Shown here one piece after another: positions 1-6,836 of a stretch of 7,353 nucleotides of DNA. Below the pieces are notes generated by a model. It saw only the letters and a list, made by a program, of their open reading frames with translations. It searched no databases and was not told where the DNA came from. The number at the start of each line of letters is the position of its first letter. Position 1 is the first letter of the stretch. Source of the DNA: Actinomycetota bacterium (GTDB taxonomy: Bacteria > Actinomycetota > Thermoleophilia > Gaiellales > Gaiellaceae). Position numbers and translations under genes: made by a program. The DNA lies in the NCBI GenBank assembly GCA_005883365.1, contig VAXA01000217.1, forward strand, positions 1 through 7,353, read 5' to 3'.

Positions 1-909
1 GAAGTCGTCCCCCCACGCCTCCCGGGGTGCCATGTCCACGAGCGATTTGACGTGGATCGAGGAGAGCACGGCCTTGCGCGCGAGCCACCGCTCGCCGTCC
101 TCGGTGACGACGCCCGTGCAGCGCCCGTCCTCGACGACGAGCTCGACGACGCGCCGGCCGCACACGATCGTCGCGCCGAGGTCGGCCAGGCAGTCGAGGA
201 GCGCGCGCGGCAACTCCCCGGAGCCGCCGAGCGGAAGCGTCCAGCTCTGCGCCTGCCGCCCGGCGACGATCGAGTACGCGAGCAGCCCCGAGCCGGGCGA
301 GTCGACCGGCTGCGCGGTCTGGAACGCCTGCCACAGCAGGTACGACTGGAGGTATCGGCTCTCGTACTCCCGGCGGATCACGTCGTACGCGCTCGAGGCG
401 ATGCGGCGGAGCCAGCGCGGCCGGTCGGCGAGCGCGACGTCGAGCGGCGGTGCGTAGCCGATCGGATTAAAGCGGTAGGCGCCGACCTGCGGCCGGATCT
501 CGGCGAACTCGTCGAGGCCGCGGCGATACGTCTCAGCGTCGCGTTGCGAGAAGCGGGAGATCTCCTCGAGCGTCCGGTCGAGGTCGAGCCAGTGGGTGAA
601 CGACTCGCCGTCAGGGAAGACGACGTGGGCGATCGGATCCGGGCTGACGTACTCGAGCCCGTACACCGACTTCAACCCGAGCTCGTCGTCGCGGAGCACC
701 GGGTTCGGCTGGATCAGCGTATGGCCGGTGGAGCAGGAGTCGAAATGGAAGCTGGGCAGCGTCAGCTCCTCGGTCGCCGCCGCGCCGCCCGCGTTCGGCC
801 GAGCGTCCAGCAGGAGCACCTCGTGGCCCGCCTTCGCGAGGTAGGCGGCCGCGATCAGCGCGTTGTGCCCCGCGCCGGCGACGATCACGTCAGCGGTCGT
901 GACGCCCAT
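1..909 (-). CDS. FAD-dependent oxidoreductase, phytoene-dehydrogenase/PYROXD2-like (COG1233), 3' end cut by window edge
   Basis: The reading frame is open from an ATG at 909-907 to the left edge and gives the first 303 residues. Family members are usually somewhat over 500 residues, so roughly 200 C-terminal residues are missing. The N-terminus is a Rossmann FAD-binding fold: a beta strand, the Gly-rich turn AGAGHNA (residues 11-17) and an acidic residue ending the second strand (Asp35 in LLLDAR). An R-x4-GG element follows (Arg37 to Gly41-Gly42, then AAATEE), typical of the amine-oxidase/phytoene-desaturase superfamily. Around 227-285 is the second FAD-contacting region (LGGSGELPRALLD, then a strand-rich stretch ending VLSS). 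It has no CxxxxC redox pair after the FAD turn, so it is not a lipoamide dehydrogenase. The start lies 2 bp past the aldehyde dehydrogenase stop, with GGAG six bases upstream inside that gene. Family assignment is firm; the substrate is unknown. It may oxidise a product or by-product of the operon's pathway (inference). Confidence 0.88.
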   Translation of the reverse strand, partial: MGVTTADVIVAGAGHNALIAAAYLAKAGHEVLLLDARPNAGGAAATEELTLPSFHFDSCSTGHTLIQPNPVLRDDELGLKSVYGLEYVSPDPIAHVVFPDGESFTHWLDLDRTLEEISRFSQRDAETYRRGLDEFAEIRPQVGAYRFNPIGYAPPLDVALADRPRWLRRIASSAYDVIRREYESRYLQSYLLWQAFQTAQPVDSPGSGLLAYSIVAGRQAQSWTLPLGGSGELPRALLDCLADLGATIVCGRRVVELVVEDGRCTGVVTEDGERWLARKAVLSSIHVKSLVDMAPREAWGDDF

Positions 910-911
910 GC

Positions 912-2357
912 CTAGCTCCGCCGGTTCGTCGTCAGAAGCTTCAGCTCGGTCATCTCCTCGATCGCATAACGGAGCCCCTCGCGCCCGAGACCTGACGACT
1001 TGACGCCGCCGTAGGGCATGTGGTCGATCCGGAACGTCGGGACGTCGTTGACCATCAGGCCGCCGACGTCGATCCGGTCGAACGCAGCCTCGACGACGCG
1101 CAGGTCGTTCGTGAAGATCCCGCCCTGGAGGCCGAACTCGCTTCGGCCTGCGGCGTCGATCGCCTCCTGCACGTCGGCGAAGCGCTGCAAGCCGACGAAG
1201 GGCGCGAACACTTCCTCGCACGAGACGCGGACCTCCTCCGGCGCGCCCTCGACGACGGTAGGCCGCCACAGGTTCCCGTCCCGCTCGCCGCCGGTCAGCA
1301 CCGTTGCGCCCGCCGCCTTCGCCTCCTCGAGCCACTCCTCGATCCGCTCGGCGTTCGCGCGGTCGATCACCGGACCGACGTCCGTCTCCTCGTCCAGTGG
1401 GTCGCCGACAGCGAGCACCTCGACGCGGCGGACGAGCTCGCGCGCGAACGCGTCGTAGACCTTGTCGTGGACGTAGACGCGCTGCACGGAGATGCAGGTC
1501 TGCCCGGCGTAGGCGAATCCGCCCCAGGCGACGCGCTCGGCCGCGTAGGCGACATCGGCGTCCTCGTTCACGATCACCGCCGCGTTGCCGCCGAGCTCGA
1601 GCGTCACCCGCTTGCGGCGCGCGCGGCTCTTCAGGCCCCAGCCGACGACCGGGCTGCCGGTGAACGTGAGCAGCTTGATCCGGTCGTCCTCGACGAGCGG
1701 CCGAGCCGTCTCGGTCGAGCACGGCAGCACCGCGATCGCGTCCTGCGGCCAGCCCGACTCGAGCAGGATCCGGCCGAGCGCGAGCGAGCTGCACGGTGTC
1801 TGCGACGCCGGCCGTAGCAGGATCGGATCACCGGCTGCGAGGGCGGGCGCAACCTTGTGCGCGACAAGGTTGAGCGGGAAGTTGAACGGCGTGATCCCGG
1901 CGACGGCTCCGAGCGGCACGCGGCGGATCAGCGCCTCGCGGCCCTCGCTGCCGGGCAGCCAGTCGAGCGGGACGATCTCGCCGTAGATCCGCTTCGCCTC
2001 CTCGGCCGCGATCCGGAATGTGAACGACGCCCGGTCGACCTCGACCCGTGCGGTCTTGATCGGCTTGCCCGCCTCGAGCGCGATCGTTCGCGCGAGCTCC
2101 TCGCGCCGCTCGGCGATGCCGGCGGAGATCCGCTCGAGCACCTGCTCGCGCTTCCAGGAGGGGAGCCGCCGCGTGGTCGCGAACGCTTCGACCGCACCTG
2201 CGATCGCGCGCTCGACCTCGTCCGGGCCGGCGCGGTGCACGACCGCGACCGGCGCGTCGTCGTATGGGCTCCGGACCTCGTACGTCTCTCCGGTCTCGAC
2301 CTGCTCGCCGCCGAGCACGATCCCGAGCTCGCCGAGCGCCGTCTCCGTCACGGCCAT
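912..2357 (-). CDS. NAD(P)-dependent aldehyde dehydrogenase (ALDH superfamily)
   Basis: A complete 481-residue aldehyde dehydrogenase, the usual family length, oxidising an aldehyde to an acid (or acyl-CoA) with NAD(P)+. The core signatures are present: PFNFPLN with the oxyanion-hole Asn159, FTGS (232-235) in the cofactor fold, LELGG with general-base Glu254, GQTC with nucleophile Cys288, and EEVFAP near 381-386. The C-terminal oligomerisation segment (PYGGVKSSGLGREG) is intact. The pattern around 148-190 and 250-262 resembles the lactaldehyde/phosphonoacetaldehyde/succinate-semialdehyde dehydrogenase group; this is recall, not an alignment. The residue normally Lys in the K-P-A/S cofactor motif is Arg182 (LLRPASQTP, codon CGG). 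The frame stays open 152 codons upstream of the chosen ATG, but that stretch is a shadow of the E2 gene. The ATG at 2357-2355 overlaps the E2 stop as TGATG and has a perfect AGGAGGT six bases upstream. The aldehyde substrate is unknown. Confidence 0.95.
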   Translation of the reverse strand: MAVTETALGELGIVLGGEQVETGETYEVRSPYDDAPVAVVHRAGPDEVERAIAGAVEAFATTRRLPSWKREQVLERISAGIAERREELARTIALEAGKPIKTARVEVDRASFTFRIAAEEAKRIYGEIVPLDWLPGSEGREALIRRVPLGAVAGITPFNFPLNLVAHKVAPALAAGDPILLRPASQTPCSSLALGRILLESGWPQDAIAVLPCSTETARPLVEDDRIKLLTFTGSPVVGWGLKSRARRKRVTLELGGNAAVIVNEDADVAYAAERVAWGGFAYAGQTCISVQRVYVHDKVYDAFARELVRRVEVLAVGDPLDEETDVGPVIDRANAERIEEWLEEAKAAGATVLTGGERDGNLWRPTVVEGAPEEVRVSCEEVFAPFVGLQRFADVQEAIDAAGRSEFGLQGGIFTNDLRVVEAAFDRIDVGGLMVNDVPTFRIDHMPYGGVKSSGLGREGLRYAIEEMTELKLLTTNRRS

Positions 2358-3508
2358 CAGGCCACCTCCTCCGCAACCTTCGCCGGTGCTTCGACGAGCC
2401 CGGCCAGCGTGTCCAGGAACTCGGCGCCGCGCGCACCGTCGACGACCCGATGGTCGAAGGTCACCGTCAGGGTCAGCACCGGTCGCACGGCGAGCGCGCC
2501 CTGCACGGCGATCGGCCGCTCGACGATCCGACCGACCGCGAGGATCGCCGCTTGCGGTGCGTTCACGATCGCCTGGAAAGAATCGACGCCGTACATGCCG
2601 AGGTTGGAGATCGTGAACGTGCCACCCTGGACGTCCTCCGGGCGCAGCGTGCCGGCGCGGGCCGCCCCGACGATCTCCTGCCGCCGCGCCGAGATCTCGG
2701 CCAGGCTCAACCGGTCGGCGCCGTGCACGACCGGGACGACCAGCGCCTCGCCGGTTGCGACGGCGATGCCGACGTTGATGCCGGGCCCGGGCACGAGATC
2801 GCCGCCCCGCCACGACGCCGTGAGGCGCGGGTGCCGGGCGAGCGCTCCGGCACAGTGCTTCACGAGCAGATCCGTGACGGTGACGCCCTCGGCGCGTCCG
2901 GCCTGGAGCGCGCTCGCGTCGACGTCGCGCGTCAGCACGAACTGCGGCACCTCCTGCCAGGCGCGCGCCATCCGCTCCGCCATTCGCTGCCAGACGGCCC
3001 CGACCTCGGCGGCCGGCGGGCCGCCGCGCGCCGCCTCCACGTCGGCCGCGACGACGGCTCCGTTGGGACCGCTGCCGGCGATCGCGTCGAGGTCGGCACC
3101 GGTCACTTGCGCGAGTCGCCGGGCCTTCGGCGAGGCGAGCCTACGCCGTGCCGGCGGGCCCGGAGCCGGAGCCGGAGCAGCCGCTGCCTCCGCGCTGGCG
3201 ACCGGTGCGGGATCGGCCGCGGGCTCGGCGGCCCCCGAGGGAGAAGCGGGCGCAGCCGCGAGCGCCTCGCCGGCCGCGAGCACGAGGGCGATCACCGTGC
3301 CGACGGGAACCTCGGCGCCTTCGGCAGCGGAGACGGCAGCGAGCGTGCCGTCTGCGGGCGACTCGATCTCGACGGTCACCTTGTCCGTCTCGACCTCGAG
3401 CAGCGGCTCGCCCCTCGCGACGTCGGCGCCGTCCGCCTTGAGCCAGCGCAGGACCTTGCCCGTCTCCTGCGCCATCCCGAGCGCGGGCATGATCACCTCA
3501 GCCGGCAT
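2357..3508 (-). CDS. Dihydrolipoamide acyltransferase (E2) of a 2-oxoacid/acetoin dehydrogenase complex
   Basis: A complete 383-residue E2, the core that carries the acyl group on lipoyl-lysine and passes it to CoA. It has one lipoyl domain (about 1-78) with the attachment site ETDKVT, Lys43. An Ala/Pro-rich flexible linker (about 81-122) follows, partly encoded by a short GGAGCC-type repeat near 3161-3180. The peripheral-subunit-binding domain (about 123-160) includes LASPKARRLA and GSGPNG. The catalytic domain (about 170-375) includes TISNLGMYGV and ends in the active-site motif FDHRVVDG with His353 and Asp357. With a single lipoyl domain it is at the short end of the family, as in acetoin and many branched-chain complexes. 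Ala151 sits where the binding domain usually has Arg (GxGPxGR). The start codon lies 11 bp inside the end of the M24 gene, with GAGGG five bases upstream. Substrate specificity (acetoin, pyruvate or branched-chain 2-oxoacid) cannot be decided. Confidence 0.95.
   Translation of the reverse strand: MPAEVIMPALGMAQETGKVLRWLKADGADVARGEPLLEVETDKVTVEIESPADGTLAAVSAAEGAEVPVGTVIALVLAAGEALAAAPASPSGAAEPAADPAPVASAEAAAAPAPAPGPPARRRLASPKARRLAQVTGADLDAIAGSGPNGAVVAADVEAARGGPPAAEVGAVWQRMAERMARAWQEVPQFVLTRDVDASALQAGRAEGVTVTDLLVKHCAGALARHPRLTASWRGGDLVPGPGINVGIAVATGEALVVPVVHGADRLSLAEISARRQEIVGAARAGTLRPEDVQGGTFTISNLGMYGVDSFQAIVNAPQAAILAVGRIVERPIAVQGALAVRPVLTLTVTFDHRVVDGARGAEFLDTLAGLVEAPAKVAEEVA
2364..2370 (-). promoter_or_regulatory. 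Shine-Dalgarno site deciding the aldehyde dehydrogenase start
   Basis: The minus strand reads AGGAGGT here, six bases before the ATG at 2357-2355. It lies in the last codons of E2 (Glu-Glu-Val-Ala) and selects the 481-residue start over the 152-codon upstream extension of the same frame. Confidence 0.85.
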
Positions 3509-4838
3509 GCGTTCCCTCGATGCGCGCCGAATCGACCACTGCGTCGGCGACCCGCGGGTTGTTGAGATTGGAGGTCACCTCTCGCACGCCCGGCAACGGG
3601 CCGCCGACCGTGTACTGGCCGCCGGCGGTGATGAGGAGCTTCTCGGCCGGGAAGCGCGTGATCACCTCCGCCCCGGTCGCCGTGACCACGAGCTGCTCCT
3701 CGATCCGAGCCGCCGACCAGCCGTCGGTCGAGGGCCAGAAGGTCTCGAGCGCGAAGACCATCCCCTCCTCGATCGTCTCCGGATGGTCGAACGAGACGAG
3801 GCGGCTGAAGATCGGCTTCTCCCAGATCGAGAGCCCGACGCCGTGACCGTACTGGAGCGCGAAGGCCGCCTCCTCGTCCGGGAAGCCGAACTCCTCGGCG
3901 CGGGGGAACAGCTCGACGACCTCGGCGGTCGTGACGCCCGGCCGGACGGCCGCGATCGCCTGATCGAGGACGTCCCGGCAGCGCTTATACGAGTCGACCA
4001 GCGCCCGCGAGGCGGAGCCGACGGCGAACGTGCGGTAGTAGCACGTGCGGTAGCCGTTGTAGGCGTGGAGGATGTCGAAGTACGCAGGGTCGCCGGGTCG
4101 TAGCATCCGGTCGGTGAAGACGTGCGGGTGCGGCGAGCAGCGCTCGCCCGAGATCGCGTTGACGCCCTCGACGTGCTCCGAGCCGAGCTCGAACAGCACC
4201 TTGTTCACGAGCGCGACGCAGTCGTTCTCGCGGAAGCCAGGCCGCAGCGCCCGGTACAGCTCGTCGTAGGCGGCGTCCACCATCGCGCAGGCGGTGTTGA
4301 GCAGCGTGATCTCGTCCTCCGTCTTCAGCTTGCGGACGTCCTGCATCAGCGCCTGGCCGTCCACGACCTGGACGCCCTCCTGCTGCAGCGCGAAGAGCAC
4401 GGGCAGCTCGACGACGTCGATCCCCACCGGCTCTCCGAGCAGCCCGCGCAGCTCGAGCTCGTGCCGGATCTTCTCCGCGACAGACTCCGCCCGCCCCTCG
4501 ACCGCGCCGCGCAACGTCGAGATGCCGGCGCGTGAGCGCTCCTCTCCGAGCCACGGGTTGTAGAGCTTGTGGTGGCGCGCAGCCGAGCCGAAGTCCCACA
4601 TGATCGGCTCGTCGTCCCGGGGCAGCAGGCAGAAGCGGATCAGCTTGTCCATCGCCCATGTGCCGATGTGCGTGGCGGTGACGTAGCGGATGTTCGCCAT
4701 GTCGAACAGGAGCAGGGCCCCGAGGTCCGAGCGCGCGAGGCGCTCCTTCGCCCGGGCGAGCCGCTCGCGGCGGAGCCGGTCCATGTCGGCGCGCTGCTCC
4801 CAGTCGACCTGCATCGTCCCGTACGTGCGCAGGGACAT
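3498..4838 (-). CDS. M24-fold (pita-bread) hydrolase, aminopeptidase P/creatinase-like, with altered active site
   Basis: A complete 446-residue protein. The N-terminal part (about 20-165) is creatinase_N-like (LGALLLFDMANIRYVT at 39-54), and the C-terminal part (about 175-395) is the pita-bread catalytic fold. Metal-site positions of M24 enzymes can be traced by motif: Asp255 (YFDIL), then Cys266 in GYRTCYYRTF where the second Asp normally stands, His332 (GHGVGL), Glu365 (ALET) and Glu380 (ARIEEQ). The His usually seen in the following H-E-x-P motif is Trp339 (IWEKP). His239 (PHPH) probably corresponds to the substrate-side His. The fold is clear, but ordinary dinuclear Xaa-Pro peptidase activity is doubtful. 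Creatinase, ectoine hydrolase and the DMSP lyase DddP show that this fold also does non-peptide chemistry. The gene lies 14 bp after E1 beta and overlaps E2 by 11 bp. The start is supported by AGGAG six bases upstream of the ATG; Met9 is a possible alternative. Confidence 0.88.
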   Translation of the reverse strand: MSLRTYGTMQVDWEQRADMDRLRRERLARAKERLARSDLGALLLFDMANIRYVTATHIGTWAMDKLIRFCLLPRDDEPIMWDFGSAARHHKLYNPWLGEERSRAGISTLRGAVEGRAESVAEKIRHELELRGLLGEPVGIDVVELPVLFALQQEGVQVVDGQALMQDVRKLKTEDEITLLNTACAMVDAAYDELYRALRPGFRENDCVALVNKVLFELGSEHVEGVNAISGERCSPHPHVFTDRMLRPGDPAYFDILHAYNGYRTCYYRTFAVGSASRALVDSYKRCRDVLDQAIAAVRPGVTTAEVVELFPRAEEFGFPDEEAAFALQYGHGVGLSIWEKPIFSRLVSFDHPETIEEGMVFALETFWPSTDGWSAARIEEQLVVTATGAEVITRFPAEKLLITAGGQYTVGGPLPGVREVTSNLNNPRVADAVVDSARIEGTHAG

Positions 4839-4852
4839 CGGCGTCTCCTCTC

Positions 4853-5857
4853 CTAGCCGCGGACGAGCTCTCGCGCAGTCTGCGCGACGAGGTCGGGTGT
4901 CGGAACGGTTGCGTCCTCGAGCGGCGGCGAGAACGGGATCGGCACGTCGAGCGCGGCGAGCCGGCGCACGGGAGCGTCGAGGCCCCAGAAGGCGCCCTCC
5001 GCGATCACAGCCGCGAGCTCGGCGCTCGCGCCGTAACCGCGGTGTCCCTCGTCGACCACGATCGCTCGCCCCGTCTTCTGGGCGCTGCTGACGAGCCCGT
5101 TGACGTCGAGCGGGACGAGCGTTCGCGGGTCGATCACCTCCGCCGAGATCCCCTCCGCCTCGAGCTGCTCCGCCGCCGCGAGCGCGACGCGCACCATCGA
5201 GCTCGTCGCGACAACGGTGACGTCCTCGCCCGGCCGCTTCACGTCGGCCACGCCGAACGGGATCGTGTACTCCCCATCGGGCACCTCGCCCTTGACCGCG
5301 TAGTCCATCTTGTCCTCGATGAAGACGACCGGATTGTCGTCCCGGATCGCCGTCTTCAGGAGCCCCTTCGCGTCGGCCGGCGTCGAGGGGAGGACGACCT
5401 TGAGCCCGGGGACGTGTGCGACCCAGGCGTGGAGGCTCTGGCTGTGCTGCGCCGCCGAGCGGCGGGTGGCGCCCATCGTCGTCCGCAACGTCAGCGGCAC
5501 GTTCAGCTTCCCCCCGGACATGTAGTGCGTCTTCGCAGCCTGGTTCGCGAGCTGGTCCATGACGAGCGTCAGGAAATCGCCGAACATGATGTCGACCACC
5601 GGCCGCAGCCCGGTCATCGCGGCGCCGACGCCGAGGCCCGTGATCCCCGCCTCCGAGATCGGCGAGTCGAGCACCCGCTCCGGCCCGAACTCCTCGACGA
5701 GGCCCGCGAGCACCTTGAACGGCGTTCCCGCCTCGGCCACGTCCTCGCCGAGGATGAACACTGCCGGGTCGCGCGCGAGCTCCTCCTTGAGGGCGGCGTT
5801 GATCGCCTGCGCGAACGTCAGCTCCAGCACAACCTGGGCGGATGGCGCGCTAGACAT
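4853..5857 (-). CDS. 2-oxoacid/acetoin dehydrogenase E1 component, beta subunit
   Basis: A complete 334-residue E1 beta, the usual length. It pairs with E1 alpha to form the alpha2-beta2 thiamine-diphosphate decarboxylase/dehydrogenase that reductively acylates the E2 lipoyl group. Visible family features are GEDV (37-40), DSPISEAGITGLGVGAA (64-80) with Glu69 at the position that activates the thiamine ring, QHSQSLHAW (137-145) with the conserved His138, PSTPADAKGLL (157-167), and the C-terminal transketolase-type domain with DPRTLVPLD (243-251). The frame is open 125 codons upstream, but that region is the shadow of E1 alpha. The ATG at 5857-5855 is chosen because family homology begins just after it and GGAGGA lies five bases upstream. 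It overlaps the end of E1 alpha by 8 bp. Members of this type serve pyruvate, branched-chain 2-oxoacid and acetoin complexes, and the sequence alone does not choose between them. Confidence 0.95.
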   Translation of the reverse strand: MSSAPSAQVVLELTFAQAINAALKEELARDPAVFILGEDVAEAGTPFKVLAGLVEEFGPERVLDSPISEAGITGLGVGAAMTGLRPVVDIMFGDFLTLVMDQLANQAAKTHYMSGGKLNVPLTLRTTMGATRRSAAQHSQSLHAWVAHVPGLKVVLPSTPADAKGLLKTAIRDDNPVVFIEDKMDYAVKGEVPDGEYTIPFGVADVKRPGEDVTVVATSSMVRVALAAAEQLEAEGISAEVIDPRTLVPLDVNGLVSSAQKTGRAIVVDEGHRGYGASAELAAVIAEGAFWGLDAPVRRLAALDVPIPFSPPLEDATVPTPDLVAQTARELVRG

Positions 5858-6836
5858 AGACGTCCTCCGTGACTTGGCTCGCGTCGGGGAAGGGCGCGTC
5901 GAGCGCGAAAGCGAGGCCGCGCTCGATCTCCGACCGCGCCTCCTCTTCGATCCGCCGCAGCTCCTCGCCGGTCGCGTGTCGCTGCTCCTCGAGCCACGAG
6001 CCGAGCAGCGCAAGCGGGTCGCGCTCGTCGCGCCAGAGCTGCTCCTCCTCCTTCGTGCGGTAGTAGGAGCGGTCGACGTCGCCGACGTGGTGGCCGTGGT
6101 AGCGGTAAGTGTTCGCGAGCAGGAAAGAAGGCCCCGCGCCGGCACGGGCGCGCTCGACGAGCTCCGCGGTGGCCGCGTAGACCGCCCGGACGTCCTGGCC
6201 GTCCACCTCGCGTGTCTCGAGCCCGAACGCACGCGGGCGTGCGAGGATGTCGCCGGCGGTCACCTCGAGGTAATGCGTGTACTCGTTGTAGAGGTTGTTC
6301 TCGCAGACATAGATCACCGGGAGCGACCAGAGCGACGCCATGTTCATCACTTCGTAGAGGAGCCCCTGCCCCAGCGCACCCTCGCCGAAGAAGCAGACGG
6401 CGACCTGGTCGGCGCCGCGGCGCTTGGCCGAGAAGGCGGCGCCGGTGGCGATCCCTGCGGAGCCGCCGACGATGGCGTTCGCCCCGAGGTTCCCGTTCTC
6501 GTGATCGGCGATGTGCATCGAGCCGCCCTTGCCGCGGCAGTACCCGGCCTCCTTGCCGAGCAGCTCCGCGAACATCCGCCCCGGCTCGGCGCCCTTCGCG
6601 AGGCAGTGTCCGTGGCCGCGGTGCGTGGAGGTGATCCAGTCGTCCCGGCGGAGCGCGGAGCAGACGCCGACGGCGACGCCCTCCTCGCCGATGTAGAGGT
6701 GCGTCAGGCCGGGCATCTTCGCGCTCCGGTAGAGCTCGTTCGCCTGCTCTTCGAAGAGACGGATCAGCGTCATTCGCCCGTACATCTCGAGCGCAAGCTC
6801 GGCCCCGACGGCCGTTCCGGACGCGGTCGCGGTCAT
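5850..6836 (-). CDS. 2-oxoacid/acetoin dehydrogenase E1 component, alpha subunit
   Basis: A complete 328-residue E1 alpha that binds thiamine diphosphate and Mg2+. Visible motifs are HLYIGEEGVAVGV (46-58), ITSTHRGHGHCLAKG (68-82), GKGGSMHIAD (102-111), the diphosphate motif from G-E-G (151-153) to E-N-N (179-181), and YHGHHVGD (246-253), followed by the conserved Tyr/Arg loop (SYYRTKEEE). The STHRGHGHCLAKG and GKGGSMHIAD segments match acetoin-dehydrogenase-type (AcoA-like) and bacterial pyruvate-dehydrogenase alpha subunits best, by recall. The motif has Glu152 where most members have the Mg-binding Asp (GDG). The gene overlaps the upstream oxidoreductase by ATGA and has AGGAGGT six bases before its ATG, so translation is probably coupled. 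It overlaps E1 beta by 8 bp. Identity as an E1 alpha is very secure; the 2-oxoacid or acetoin substrate is open. Confidence 0.96.
   Translation of the reverse strand: MTATASGTAVGAELALEMYGRMTLIRLFEEQANELYRSAKMPGLTHLYIGEEGVAVGVCSALRRDDWITSTHRGHGHCLAKGAEPGRMFAELLGKEAGYCRGKGGSMHIADHENGNLGANAIVGGSAGIATGAAFSAKRRGADQVAVCFFGEGALGQGLLYEVMNMASLWSLPVIYVCENNLYNEYTHYLEVTAGDILARPRAFGLETREVDGQDVRAVYAATAELVERARAGAGPSFLLANTYRYHGHHVGDVDRSYYRTKEEEQLWRDERDPLALLGSWLEEQRHATGEELRRIEEEARSEIERGLAFALDAPFPDASQVTEDVYV
5863..5868 (-). promoter_or_regulatory. Shine-Dalgarno site deciding the E1 beta start
   Basis: The minus strand reads GGAGGA, five bases before the ATG at 5857-5855 and inside the last codons of E1 alpha. 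It supports the 334-residue E1 beta rather than the 459-codon open frame that reaches far into E1 alpha. Confidence 0.8.

Noticed and set aside
1..909. The terminal FAD protein as the missing E3 (lipoamide dehydrogenase)
   Set aside because: It lacks the CxxxxC disulfide after the FAD turn and shows amine-oxidase/phytoene-desaturase-type motifs instead.
2358..2813. N-terminal extension of the aldehyde dehydrogenase frame by 152 codons, as if an E2-ALDH fusion
   Set aside because: The extension is an out-of-frame reading of the E2 catalytic domain, is Arg-rich, and a perfect ribosome site marks the ATG at 2357.
1857..4103. Very long plus-strand open frame of 748 codons, plus several other plus-strand frames of 250-500 codons
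   Set aside because: They lie antisense to genes with clear catalytic motifs, are Arg/Asp/Ala/Pro-rich with no recognisable domain, and arise from GC-rich codon bias that removes stops on the opposite strand.
3498..4838. M24 protein as a DMSP lyase (DddP) or creatinase
   Set aside because: DddP keeps extra Asp ligands (a D-x-D pair and a later Asp) that are absent here, and creatinase lacks the metal ligands that this protein mostly keeps. Neither function can be assigned.
5858..6232. N-terminal extension of E1 beta by 125 codons
   Set aside because: It is the shadow of E1 alpha, low in complexity and rich in Ser/Arg; the chosen ATG has a ribosome site and matches family length.
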